Source of the DNA: Bin5 sp965208965
GTDB lineage: Bacteria > Chloroflexota > Anaerolineae > Caldilineales > Caldilineaceae
Direction: 5' to 3'
DNA: 64,000 nt
Assembly (NCBI GenBank): GCA_965208965.1
Contig: OZ242384.1
Coordinates: forward strand, 3,658,001 to 3,722,000
Below, piece by piece: positions 34,144-42,574 of this stretch. The translations under genes and the position numbers were made by a program. The first letter of the stretch is position 1. The number at the start of each line of letters is the position of its first letter. Below the pieces are notes generated by a model. It did no database searches and had not been told where the DNA came from. It saw only the letters and a list, made by a program, of their open reading frames with translations.

Positions 34144-34998
34144 ATGTTGATTATTGAGAGCCGGACCGCGAAGGAAATGATTCTTGCAGGATTTTGGTAC
34201 GTGATCCTGAGCGTCTTTGCCTTGACCCTGGCGTTGCCGCTGGTGTGGCTGCTGTCGACTTCGTTGAAGACGGGCGGGCAGACCTTTCTGATGCCTCCAA
34301 AGTGGATCCCCGAACCGTTTGTATGGACCAACTACTCAGAGGCCTTTAAGGCGGTGGCCTTTCACGAGTACTTCTGGAACACGATCCGCATCGTCATTTT
34401 TGCCACGATCGGCACTCTGCTGACGGCCTCGCTGGCGGCTTTCGCGTTTGCACGGCTGCGGTTTCCGTTTCGTGAACCCCTGTTTCTTCTTGTACTCTCG
34501 ACGATCATGCTGCCGTCAATCGTCACGCTTATTCCGACATTCATCGTATTCCGCACGCTGGGTTGGATCGACACCTTTCTGCCGCTGATCGTGCCGCTCT
34601 GGTTCGGAGGCGGCGCGTTCAACATCTTTCTGTTTAGACAGTTCTTCATGACGATTCCCCTTGAGTTGGATGAAGCGGCCCGCATCGACGGGGCCAACAA
34701 TCTCCGCATCTACTGGGGCGTGATTCTGCCCCTTTCGAAGCCGGTGCTGGCGACGATTGCCGTCTTTGCTTTCATCCACAACTGGAATGACTTCTTTGAA
34801 CCGCTGATCTACCTCCAAAGCCCGGAGAATTGGACGATGGCGATCGGCTTGCGGGGGTTTCAGGGCCTCTACCACACCGAGTGGAACCTGATGATGGCTG
34901 CGTCGACCGCAATGATCGCGCCGTTGCTGGTTCTGTTTTTCTTTGCACAACGCTACTTCGTGAGCGGAATTCAGATGAGTGGACTGGCAGGAAGATGA
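34144..34998 (+). CDS. Sugar ABC importer permease, UgpE/MalG type
   Basis: 284 residues from ATG 34144 (TTG 34138 also open). Six membrane segments. LPLVWLLSTSLKTGGQTF near 35 and WNTIRIVIFATIGTLLTAS near 80 are typical, with the EAA loop LDEAARIDGANNLRIYWGVILPL near 180. The stop overlaps the amidohydrolase start as ATGA, so the enzyme is translationally coupled to transport. No ATP-binding subunit is encoded nearby; a shared MsmK/MalK-type ATPase elsewhere is implied. Confidence 0.92.
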   Translation: MLIIESRTAKEMILAGFWYVILSVFALTLALPLVWLLSTSLKTGGQTFLMPPKWIPEPFVWTNYSEAFKAVAFHEYFWNTIRIVIFATIGTLLTASLAAFAFARLRFPFREPLFLLVLSTIMLPSIVTLIPTFIVFRTLGWIDTFLPLIVPLWFGGGAFNIFLFRQFFMTIPLELDEAARIDGANNLRIYWGVILPLSKPVLATIAVFAFIHNWNDFFEPLIYLQSPENWTMAIGLRGFQGLYHTEWNLMMAASTAMIAPLLVLFFFAQRYFVSGIQMSGLAGR

Positions 34999-36065
34999 CA
35001 AACAAGAACGGATTGGTCGTCGATACGGATATTCACCCCGGAGTGAACGGAGACAGTGTGCAGGCGCGGCTGCCTGAGCCGTGGCGTACGCGTTATGCCT
35101 CGGGAAACCGAGGGCCGGGCAATTTGGGCTGGTGGAATCCGATGGGCGTCGAAAGATCGGATGTAGAACTGGAGGACGGCCGCACGATCCACGGCGACCC
35201 GAAGCTCCTGGAAGAGCACTTCCTTGACAGGTACGAGATCGACTACGGTGTCCTGCTTCCGGGAGGTGTGCTGCATACGGCCCAGTCGCCGGAGCCTGAC
35301 TTTGCCGCGGCGGTGATCAGCGCCGTGAACGACGTGTACGCGGAGGAGTGGCTGCCCCAATCTCCCCGGCTGCTTTCTTCGCTGGGCGTCTACCCGCACC
35401 TGCCGGAGATGGCGGTCAAGGAAATCCACCGGCTGGGAGGCCATCCGCAGTTTGTACAGGTGCAGCTGCCGAGCGCGTCGCGCATCCCCTGGGGCCAGCG
35501 GATCTTTCATCCGATTTACGAGGCGGCGAGCGAATACGGGCTGGCCATTGCGATCCATCCTGGCTCTGAGGGGGTTGGGCTGTCGGGCCCCCCAAATGCA
35601 GCCGGATACCCCACCAGCTATTTCGAGTGGCATACGACGCTGGTGAACAGTTACATAGCCCATGTGACCAGTATGCTGGCCGAAGGTGTCTTCGCCAAGT
35701 TCCCCGATCTCAAGTTTGTACTGGTTGAAGGGGGCATCTCCTGGCTGCCGCCGATCCTGTGGCGGATGGACAAAAACTGGAAGGCGCTGCACTCGACGGT
35801 TCCCTGGCTCAATGAGCTGCCGAGCGAGGTTGCGGCCCGCCACATACGGGTTACCACGCAGCCTCTGGAGGAGCCGCCGGACGTGGACCACTTCCACGCC
35901 ATGCTGGAGATGTTCCCGGCTGAAAAGATGCTGATGTTCTCGAGCGACTTTCCCCACTGGGACGGCGACTCTCCGGACTTCGCCTTGCGTCAATTCCCCG
36001 AGCGCCTCCGTTCCCGTATCATGGGCCAGACCGCGGCCGAGCTCTACGGTCTGAAAGCAGCCTGA
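34995..36065 (+). CDS. Amidohydrolase family 2 (ACMSD/decarboxylase-like) protein
   Basis: 356 residues from ATG 34995 in an ATGA overlap with the permease. The first metal motif is DTDIHPGVNGD near 9 (DxH; the usual DxHxH pattern is not complete). His is in AIAIHPGSEG near 186, the segment FPDLKFVLVEGGISWLP near 240, and the metal Asp in FSSDFPHWDGDSP near 317. The DFPHWD ending is shared by PF04909 decarboxylase/hydrolase proteins acting on aromatic or ring-opened acids. Translational coupling to the importer suggests that it acts early on the imported compound. Confidence 0.85.
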   Translation: MTNKNGLVVDTDIHPGVNGDSVQARLPEPWRTRYASGNRGPGNLGWWNPMGVERSDVELEDGRTIHGDPKLLEEHFLDRYEIDYGVLLPGGVLHTAQSPEPDFAAAVISAVNDVYAEEWLPQSPRLLSSLGVYPHLPEMAVKEIHRLGGHPQFVQVQLPSASRIPWGQRIFHPIYEAASEYGLAIAIHPGSEGVGLSGPPNAAGYPTSYFEWHTTLVNSYIAHVTSMLAEGVFAKFPDLKFVLVEGGISWLPPILWRMDKNWKALHSTVPWLNELPSEVAARHIRVTTQPLEEPPDVDHFHAMLEMFPAEKMLMFSSDFPHWDGDSPDFALRQFPERLRSRIMGQTAAELYGLKAA

Positions 36066-36074
36066 GGATTCGAA

Positions 36075-36878
36075 TTGAAGACGACCATCGGAGAATTGGC
36101 CGAGCGCGCGCATCATACCCTGTTGCGTGTCGACGGCAGGATCCTGCATGTCACACTCAACCGGCCGCAGGTTCTCAATGCCCTCCATCCCCCGGCCCAC
36201 TTTGAACTGGCCGGGATATTAGACGCGTTCGCCACCGATAGTGACCTGTGGATCGCAGTCGTTCGGGGCGCGGGCAACCGCAGCTTTTGCACGGGAACAG
36301 ACTTGAAGGTCCGCGCCGAACAGGGCCGGGACGAGTATCCACCGAGCGGCTTTGCCGGCCTGACGCATCGCTTTGATCTGGACAAGCCGGTGATTGCCGC
36401 GGTCAACGGGCTTGCGTTGGGCGGCGGGTTGGAGATCGCGCTGGCCTGTGATCTGATCGTGGCGGCCGAGCACGCGCAGTTCGCGTTTCCGGAGCCGCGA
36501 GTGGGGCTGGCGGCGATGGGCGGCGGCGTGCACCGGCTGGTCAGACAGCTGCCCGACAAGGTGGCGATGGGGCTGTTGCTGACAGGGCGGCAGTTCAGCG
36601 CACAGGAGGCGCTCGCCTACGGGCTTGTGAACGAAGTTGTGCCGGGGGCGCGGTTGGACGACGCGGTGCAAGTCTGGGTTGAGGACATGCTCGCGTGCGC
36701 ACCTCTGGCACTGCGCGCGACAAAGCAGGTGGCGCGGCGGAATCTCGACTATCCGACTTTGGCCGAGGCGATACGGGGAGACTATCCGGCTGCGGTGAAG
36801 ATGCAGGAGAGTGAGGATGCGGTAGAGGGGCCGCGGGCCTTTGCAGAAAAGAGGGTACCGGCCTGGCAAGGTCGTTGA
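36075..36878 (+). CDS. Enoyl-CoA hydratase/isomerase (crotonase) family
   Basis: 267 residues from TTG 36075, preceded by GAGG and following the amidohydrolase by 9 bp. Crotonase marks: HVTLNRPQVLNALHPP near 26, oxyanion segments CTGTDLKV near 74 and VNGLALGGGLEIALACDL near 112, FAFPEPRVGLAAMGGGVHRL near 140 with a Glu in the catalytic position, and LLTGRQFSAQEALAYGLVNEV near 172. It hydrates, isomerises or cleaves an acyl-CoA, probably downstream in ring-acid degradation. The second classic catalytic Glu appears to be Gly or Val. Confidence 0.9.
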   Translation: MKTTIGELAERAHHTLLRVDGRILHVTLNRPQVLNALHPPAHFELAGILDAFATDSDLWIAVVRGAGNRSFCTGTDLKVRAEQGRDEYPPSGFAGLTHRFDLDKPVIAAVNGLALGGGLEIALACDLIVAAEHAQFAFPEPRVGLAAMGGGVHRLVRQLPDKVAMGLLLTGRQFSAQEALAYGLVNEVVPGARLDDAVQVWVEDMLACAPLALRATKQVARRNLDYPTLAEAIRGDYPAAVKMQESEDAVEGPRAFAEKRVPAWQGR

Positions 36879-36966
36879 GACTCGAGTGTGATGAGGCTGC
36901 CTACTCCTGGCAAAGGTTCGAATCCGACCGGCAGCGCAGCTCCGCCCCTTTCAGCTGAATGGAACG

Positions 36967-37779
36967 ATGGATAGAGAGACAGTTCGCCGCGCAGGCGAAA
37001 TACTGACAGATGCCTGGCTGGCAGACGATACCGTCGACTTTCCTCTGGAGTTGCTGCCTTCAGACCGCGACGCAGCCTACGCCATGCAAGACGAGATGGC
37101 GCGTCTGCTGTCAAAGATTCCTTCACTTCGGTTGGTAGGTTGGAAAGTTGGCGCGACCAGTCCCGGCGTGCAGAAGGCTGAGGGCTACGACGCCCCGATT
37201 CCAGGCCGCATAATCGCCTCAACGGTCTTCGAGGACGCCGCGTCAGTACCGCTGGCTCGCTGCTTCGATGCGAAAGTCGAGGCCGAAGTTGCGTTCCGGT
37301 TTACGGCGGCGCCGCTCTTGAAAAACGCAGGGTTCACGCAAGACTACCTGGCAAAGATCGTAACGGCGGCGCCGGCATTCGATATCACCGGCACTCGTTA
37401 CGCGCCTTCCTGCCGTGTGGGTTGGGACCCGAGACAAAACATGCTGGCAGGGATCGCCGACAACGGGAACGGCGGCGCCGTTGTCCTTGGTAAGTGGACT
37501 TCCTCCTGGAGCAGCATCGATTTCATGCGACTGCGCGTGGAATTGAAGATCAATGGCGGCAGAAGCGTACCGAATCTCTGGGACCAGTCACGCGGTGATC
37601 CTCTTGTTGCGCTGGCCTGGACTGTGAACCAGGTCTATGAGAGGGGTTTCGAGCTGGCAGCCGGCGACGTGATTCTGACCGGTTCTCTGACTGAACCCCA
37701 GCCAGTGAAAGCGGGCGATCGAGTGGAATGCCGGATGTCCGGGCTGGGCAGCCTCTCCTGTCAATTCAGCCGCGCGTAG
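36967..37779 (+). CDS. FAH-superfamily 2-keto-4-pentenoate hydratase-like protein
   Basis: 270 residues. It has the MhpD/XylJ-type layout: an N-terminal helical part with AYAMQDEMARLL near 38, GWKVGATSPGVQKAEGYDAPIPG near 58, metal Glu pair in KVEAEVAFRF near 103, DITGTRY near 140, and the end GDVILTGSLTEPQPVKAGDRVE. This family hydrates 2-hydroxypenta-2,4-dienoate or decarboxylates 4-oxalocrotonate at the end of meta-cleavage pathways. It follows the crotonase by 88 bp on the same strand and fits an aromatic-acid degradation unit. The gap holds a misleading tRNA T-loop-like sequence. Confidence 0.88.
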   Translation: MDRETVRRAGEILTDAWLADDTVDFPLELLPSDRDAAYAMQDEMARLLSKIPSLRLVGWKVGATSPGVQKAEGYDAPIPGRIIASTVFEDAASVPLARCFDAKVEAEVAFRFTAAPLLKNAGFTQDYLAKIVTAAPAFDITGTRYAPSCRVGWDPRQNMLAGIADNGNGGAVVLGKWTSSWSSIDFMRLRVELKINGGRSVPNLWDQSRGDPLVALAWTVNQVYERGFELAAGDVILTGSLTEPQPVKAGDRVECRMSGLGSLSCQFSRA

Positions 37780-38516
37780 AAATCTCCGCTGAGTGCGTCG
37801 ATCCTCATGTCTTGCAGCCGGGCAGTCATCTCATCAGGCGCGAGCCATCTCTCCTCGCGTAGCCTCTGCGATTCCCCCTGGCTCCAGTTGTAACTGTAGC
37901 TTCCGAGGTCTTCCAGAAAGTCGATACAGGCGATAGCCCCAGCCCTGGCTGCGGGAATGTACTCGATCGAGAGCAGGGGCAGCGGCCTGCTCAGACCCTG
38001 AAGCACGGTCGGCTCAGAGCCTTCGACGTCGATCTTGCACAGGTCGGGCACCCCGAAGCGGTCGATAAGCGAGTCCAGGGTCGTTACCGGGACAGAGACA
38101 GGGTCCTCCCACGTGACTTTGGCGAACGACGGCGTGCGTACAACCTGTTCCTTCCACGCGTCGTCGGCGGTTGTTGAAACGGTAGGTGTTCGGCGGCTGA
38201 TGTGCAGCACGGTTGAACCCTCGGCACGTCCGGCTGCGCTCTCGACGAGCGTAAAGTCGGGATGATTCCCATAGAGCTTCTGCAGCAAGCCGGAGAAGAG
38301 CGGCTGCGGTTCGACGGCAACACAGGACGCGCCCAACTTGAGAAAGACGCCCACCCGGTTGCCGGCATGTGCGCCGACGTCGAAGACGAGCGAGCCGCTC
38401 CCAATGAACTGTGCGTAGAAGCGGCGGTCTCGACGCGCGCGTCCGGGCTTGCCGTAGTAGATGAGCAGTGAGCGGGCCAGTCCCCAAAATGTCCAGAATC
38501 CGGCGGCCGGCTTCAC
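37761..38516 (-). CDS. FkbM-family methyltransferase
   Basis: 251 residues from GTG 38516, one base after the stop of the upstream gene. The SAM-binding domain has LVFDVGAHAGNRVGVFLKLGA near 50 (motif I) and CVAVEPQPLFSGLL near 73. The FkbM C-terminal signature PDLCKIDVEGSEPTVLQGL is near 158. It probably O-methylates a sugar or lipid-linked product. Its 3' end overlaps that of the convergent FAH gene by 19 bp. Likely co-transcribed with the spermidine-synthase-like gene. Confidence 0.9.
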   Translation of the reverse strand: MKPAAGFWTFWGLARSLLIYYGKPGRARRDRRFYAQFIGSGSLVFDVGAHAGNRVGVFLKLGASCVAVEPQPLFSGLLQKLYGNHPDFTLVESAAGRAEGSTVLHISRRTPTVSTTADDAWKEQVVRTPSFAKVTWEDPVSVPVTTLDSLIDRFGVPDLCKIDVEGSEPTVLQGLSRPLPLLSIEYIPAARAGAIACIDFLEDLGSYSYNWSQGESQRLREERWLAPDEMTARLQDMRIDALSGDFYARLN

Positions 38517-38517
38517 G

Positions 38518-39444
38518 CTAAGATTTCCCCTCGTGGTCCGCGTTCAGGGAATCGAATCGGTCAACGTCGTGTCCGGAAGGCGGAGGCTGAAGCTGCTCGA
38601 GACGCTCGACCCACGGAGAGAGTGGGAAGAGAAAGTCATGGCGCTGTTCCAGCTCGATCGACGCTTCCCGCTGCCGGCGGGGCGAAAGGGGTCGCTGACC
38701 TGTCCCAAAGAGGACGGTGGTACTGCCGCGCCCGCGGCAGGCGTAAACCGTGGGGAACAACTTGCAAAGAGAGTTCACGACGTCTTCAAAGGCTGGATCT
38801 CTGTTGCCAAGATTCATGGCAAGTAGTCCACCTTCACGGAGGCGGCTGCAGCATAGTGTCAGAAAGTCCGATGTTGTGGCGTGTTCCGGAGATATGCCCT
38901 GATCGCAAAAGACGTCGAGAAGCATGAGATCATACTCGGACGTGTCCTCGTCCAGGAAGTCGCGGACGTCGGATATCTTCACGGACAGGCGTTCGTCGGG
39001 AAGGAAGCCGAAGTAGCGGGTAGCGGCGGTCACGACAGGGGCGGCGATTTCGACGCACGTGAATCTGGACCGCGTCAGGTGGTGATGGAGCGTAGTCGCG
39101 AGGCAGCCGCCGCCCAGGCCGCTGAGGAAGACCGATTTCGGCGTCGGTTGCCACAGGAGGGACAGTATCATCGCCTGCGTGTAGGAGCTTTGGAGGCGCA
39201 GTGGTTCACGCAGATCCATTGCGCTCTGAATCCAGTCGGTGTTGACCGCAGCCGCGTCCAGCATCCATAGGATGAGGCGTCGGCCCTCACGAGTGACGGC
39301 GACGTAGTAGCTCCCCCACTCTTCGGTATAGAGAGTGGTCTCCTGGCTCGCCGCCCACTGTTGGGCTTCACGGCGCAATCGGGCTTCGTTGGCTCTCTGC
39401 CAGGACCTTTCGGGTTTGCGGTGGTCCGTGTCGGGTTCGTCCAT
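38518..39444 (-). CDS. Spermidine synthase-like methyltransferase-fold protein
   Basis: 308 residues. An N-terminal beta segment with EEWGSYYVAVTREGRRLI leads to the Rossmann-like core: VFLSGLGGGCLATTLHHHL near 109, acidic FTCVEIAAPVVTAATRYFG near 130, and the family's Asp loop DLMLLDVFCDQG near 172. The domain is the SpeE/polyamine-synthase type, but no partner SpeD is nearby, and many such stand-alone proteins act on unknown amines or as methyltransferases. Its stop nearly abuts the FkbM start, so the two are probably one operon. Confidence 0.78.
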   Translation of the reverse strand: MDEPDTDHRKPERSWQRANEARLRREAQQWAASQETTLYTEEWGSYYVAVTREGRRLILWMLDAAAVNTDWIQSAMDLREPLRLQSSYTQAMILSLLWQPTPKSVFLSGLGGGCLATTLHHHLTRSRFTCVEIAAPVVTAATRYFGFLPDERLSVKISDVRDFLDEDTSEYDLMLLDVFCDQGISPEHATTSDFLTLCCSRLREGGLLAMNLGNRDPAFEDVVNSLCKLFPTVYACRGRGSTTVLFGTGQRPLSPRRQREASIELEQRHDFLFPLSPWVERLEQLQPPPSGHDVDRFDSLNADHEGKS

Positions 39445-39605
39445 CGGTCGCAGGATTCGCGTTTTCTTGGTCTGAAAGACCGCTGAACTGAAAACTGAAT
39501 GAGCTTCGTTGGAGTTACAGTCTCAAGGTATGACTGGCCCTCCATCTATTGACACGCGATTTCGGCGTGTGTTACCCTTGCCGCCGGCAAGAGAGTGAAG
39601 AAAAA

Positions 39606-40580
39606 GTGAAACACAGTCCCATGGAACTGTCAAGCATACCCAAGCCGGCTGGACCTGGCTTTTACTTCATCGGTGTAACTACCGGACAATCTTCGTCCCG
39701 CCGGGTTTTTCCGTTGTGGATGGAGGCCTTGGGTCGTCCGGAGGTGTCCCTGGTCGGCGTCGACGTGGAGATTCACGCCGCGCCCGCTCGTTACCGGCAG
39801 ATCGTTGCGGAAATCAAACGGGATCCTTTGGCCCTTGGCGCTCTAGTCACTACGCATAAGATCGACCTGCTGTCGGCGGCGGCTGACCTGTTTGACGACC
39901 TCGGACCTTACGCGAGGGCGACACAGGAGGTCTCCAGTATTGCCAAAGACGGGGGCAAACTGATAGGGCGGGCGACGGACCCCGTTGCCGGCGGACTGAG
40001 CATGGATGCCATTCTCGGCGAGGACTACTTCGGCTGGACGGGCGGCGGTCTGCTCATGCTCGGCGCGGGGGGCTCGGCCGTCGCCCTGATTCTTCACCTG
40101 ATGCTAAAGGCCGCCGCAGCCGACCGTCCGCGCCGGATCGTTGTGGTCAACCGGTCGGCCCCCCGGCTGGTTCGACTGAAGGAGATGGTGGAGCGGACCC
40201 GCGACGAAGGGGGACGGGATATTCACTTCGAATTCATTCAGAACAGTGTCGCGGCGCGTAATGACCTGATTCTGGCCGGGATGCCGCCCGGCAGCGTCGT
40301 GGTCAATGCGACCGGGATGGGCAAGGACACGCCAGGGTCGCCCTTGACCGACGGCGCTCTCTTTCCGCTGAACGGTGTGGTCTGGGAGTTGAACTATCGC
40401 GGCGAACTGGACTTCATGCGGCAGGCGGAAGGGCAGACGCGTGCCCGCGGACTTACGGTTGCCGATGGGTGGGACTATTTTGTCCATGGCTGGTCGCAGG
40501 TAATCTCCCATGTTCTGCATGAAGAGATCGATGCGGCCATGTTTGCCCGCCTCTCAGAACTGGCCGCATCGGCCAGGTAG
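39606..40580 (+). CDS. Shikimate/quinate 5-dehydrogenase-like protein
   Basis: 324 residues from GTG 39606 (ATG 39621 is equally plausible; the frame is open to 39549). An N-terminal substrate domain has GVTTGQSSSRRVFPLWMEALG near 22, where SxS-type shikimate binding is only partly kept. LVTTHKIDLL near 78 contains the catalytic Lys. The NAD(P) domain has LMLGAGGSAVALIL near 150, VVNATGMGKDTPGSP near 235 and WELNYRGELDF near 265. It may oxidise quinate, shikimate or an analogue and so feed the same degradative unit as the FAH and amidohydrolase genes. Not in a visible aro cluster, so a catabolic role is preferred. Confidence 0.83.
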   Translation: MKHSPMELSSIPKPAGPGFYFIGVTTGQSSSRRVFPLWMEALGRPEVSLVGVDVEIHAAPARYRQIVAEIKRDPLALGALVTTHKIDLLSAAADLFDDLGPYARATQEVSSIAKDGGKLIGRATDPVAGGLSMDAILGEDYFGWTGGGLLMLGAGGSAVALILHLMLKAAAADRPRRIVVVNRSAPRLVRLKEMVERTRDEGGRDIHFEFIQNSVAARNDLILAGMPPGSVVVNATGMGKDTPGSPLTDGALFPLNGVVWELNYRGELDFMRQAEGQTRARGLTVADGWDYFVHGWSQVISHVLHEEIDAAMFARLSELAASAR

Positions 40581-40731
40581 CGGAAGGGAAGGACGATTCC
40601 CTCATTTTCCATATCCAACTGTTCTTGCAGAAACGTCCTCCCACATGCAGCCTCACCGATGCTGTCAGGCCGCGGGCCTGACCTGCAGTCTATCCGAGCG
40701 CTGCTTCCTGTCCGAGGCGTTGTGTGTAATC

Positions 40732-42489
40732 TCACCTCCGCCACGGAAATGCCAGCGTTGGCGTATTCGCGTAGCGACTGGTAGCGATTTCCAGGCGTGC
40801 GCCGCAACCAGGCGCGATGTTGACCTCGAATGTATTGTCCTCCACTTCTACACTCGCCCCGTTCAGTGTAACCGACCCGAACTGGTGCTCGGCGTAGGCC
40901 CCGCCCTGCACGGTCACCCGCCGCGACGATACCTGGCCGGTGTTTATCAGTGTTACCGTGACGGCATCGGCGGTCAGCCTTTCGACGAGCGCTGCGACGT
41001 CTGCGGGGATGCCGGCGCGTCTGTTGTCCGGGTCGAAGTAACGCAGGCGGCAGTGGAGAGGACCGCCGGTACGGCCTGTCGGCAGCCCGCCCAGCATCAG
41101 CCTGTTGAGGTTCTCCGTGACTGCCGGGTTGATGTGGTTCATATCGTCGGAGAGGCGCGTGTCGGGTGTGGCAGTGTCGGCGCGCATGACTTCGAGATTG
41201 TGCCTGAGTTTGTCAAAATCGGCCAGGAGCGCCTGCTCCGGAAACTCCGGGTTGCTGCCTTCCAGGTACTGCATCCAGGGGTCGCCCGCGAGCAGGTCGC
41301 GGTGGTCCGGGTTCATAGACCAGTAATAGACTTCAAGAGCGCCGGAGGTAAAGGGTTCGTCCTGAAAGTCGTACCAGTCTTCCTCGCCGAAATAGTCTCC
41401 GTAGGCGTTGGGATATTTGAGCCGGCCGTCGATTTCACGGGCGTTGCTGTTGACATGGTCGATGACGCCTCGCCAGGAATCGGCGTAACGCTGGTCGCCG
41501 GTCAGTATCGTGGCGTTGCCGAATCCGTGGATAGCGCGTGTGTGAAAGTAGGTGCGGTGGGCCAGCTCCCCGGTCTGGGGGACGGTGACGGTGAAGCCCC
41601 AGCCGTAGACGCCGCCGTACCAGCGGCCGTCGCACTCGCTGCCAACTACGTTGTCGAGTCCCACGTTCGTGGGGATGATGCCGCCGTTCTGCTTGGTGCG
41701 CTCCACCCACTGGTCGACATAGTCGACGACCCATCGCCGGTATCTGTCCTCGTGGCCGAGCATGAAGGCATTCAACGGCAGAATCGTGGCGGCCATGTTG
41801 ATCGGATGATCACCGACGACGTCGTTATAGTCCTTGAAGTGGGCCACCATCTCATCGTAGCTGCGCTCGCCGTGGCCGAGCCGGAATCTGCCCTCCACTT
41901 CGATGGGGTCGCCGGCCCAATCGAGGCCCGTTGCCTTGCGAAGGAGGGGGCCTCGGCTGCCGTTGAACATACTGCGTATCAGCTTGTGCTCGGGGTCATA
42001 GTTTTTCGCAATCGGATCTTCATCCATGTAGAAACCGGCGAAGCGGCGGCAACGCAGTTGAAAACTGGGGTCGTCGGGGTCGGAAAGGCCCTGGAGAAAG
42101 AAGGCCGAGAAGCCTTCGCCGTTGTGAAACCAGTCGAACATGACCGGAAACTCTTTGAAGTACATGCCGTCGCGGGCCATCGGCACTTCGACTGTCCTGG
42201 CCTCGGTGTACTGCTGGAGGTGGCCTTCCCAGCCGAGTTTGTACAGGTCGAGGATGTCGTCGTCGGTGCCCAGAGCATGCAGCATAGTCCAGTTAAGGAT
42301 GTTCTCGGCGGCGTCGTCGGGGCCGTCGTCTCCGCCCCAGCGCGGCACGCAGAGCAGGTAGCCGCGGTCGTCGAAGTAGTGGTCGAAGAATGCGCGGCAG
42401 CCTTCAGCCGTCTCTCGCAGGAGTCTCCTTTGCAGCAGCGCCCAGTGGGGTGGAGGCATTGGTGTTCTGATGTCAAGGCTGGTTGTCAT
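40732..42489 (-). CDS. Uncharacterised 585-aa soluble protein, possibly an (alpha/alpha)-toroid enzyme
   Basis: No family recognised with confidence. The first ~470 residues are rich in Trp/Tyr/Asp and spaced helical stretches, with WGGDDGPDDAAENILNW near 50, FDWFHNGEGFSAFFLQG near 117, GDHPINMAATILPLNAFML near 223, PTNVGLDN near 275 and YGGVYGWGFTV near 291. This resembles helical-toroid glycoside hydrolases, lyases or linalool dehydratase-like proteins by general look only. The last ~100 residues look beta-rich (VTVTLINTGQVSSRRVTVQGGAYAEHQFGSV). No signal peptide. It neighbours an MFS exporter and ThuA, so a carbohydrate role is likely but unproven. Confidence 0.55.
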   Translation of the reverse strand: MTTSLDIRTPMPPPHWALLQRRLLRETAEGCRAFFDHYFDDRGYLLCVPRWGGDDGPDDAAENILNWTMLHALGTDDDILDLYKLGWEGHLQQYTEARTVEVPMARDGMYFKEFPVMFDWFHNGEGFSAFFLQGLSDPDDPSFQLRCRRFAGFYMDEDPIAKNYDPEHKLIRSMFNGSRGPLLRKATGLDWAGDPIEVEGRFRLGHGERSYDEMVAHFKDYNDVVGDHPINMAATILPLNAFMLGHEDRYRRWVVDYVDQWVERTKQNGGIIPTNVGLDNVVGSECDGRWYGGVYGWGFTVTVPQTGELAHRTYFHTRAIHGFGNATILTGDQRYADSWRGVIDHVNSNAREIDGRLKYPNAYGDYFGEEDWYDFQDEPFTSGALEVYYWSMNPDHRDLLAGDPWMQYLEGSNPEFPEQALLADFDKLRHNLEVMRADTATPDTRLSDDMNHINPAVTENLNRLMLGGLPTGRTGGPLHCRLRYFDPDNRRAGIPADVAALVERLTADAVTVTLINTGQVSSRRVTVQGGAYAEHQFGSVTLNGASVEVEDNTFEVNIAPGCGARLEIATSRYANTPTLAFPWRR

Positions 42490-42574
42490 TTTGCTGTTCT
42501 CTCTGGATGGTAAACGTGGGTTGACTTCGGTTGAGATTCAACGGCTTTGATGAATGGAGGTTGTTCATCATACA

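Noticed and set aside
34971..36200. 409-residue minus-strand open frame
   Set aside because: Antisense to the amidohydrolase, which is ATGA-coupled to the permease and has clear motifs.
36915..36925. GGTTCGAATCC, like a tRNA T-loop
   Set aside because: The T-stem does not extend (AAAGG vs CCGAC) and no matching acceptor, D or anticodon arms can be placed around it.
40665..40681. TCAGGCC-GCG-GGCCTGA hairpin between convergent genes as a terminator
   Set aside because: No T-run on either side and short stem; not strong enough to list.
40510..42513. 667-residue plus-strand open frame
   Set aside because: Antisense to the 585-aa protein. Although that protein is also unassigned, the minus frame has normal codon-like composition, an ATG start and a sensible neighbour arrangement; the plus frame has repetitive Val/Ala/Gly text.
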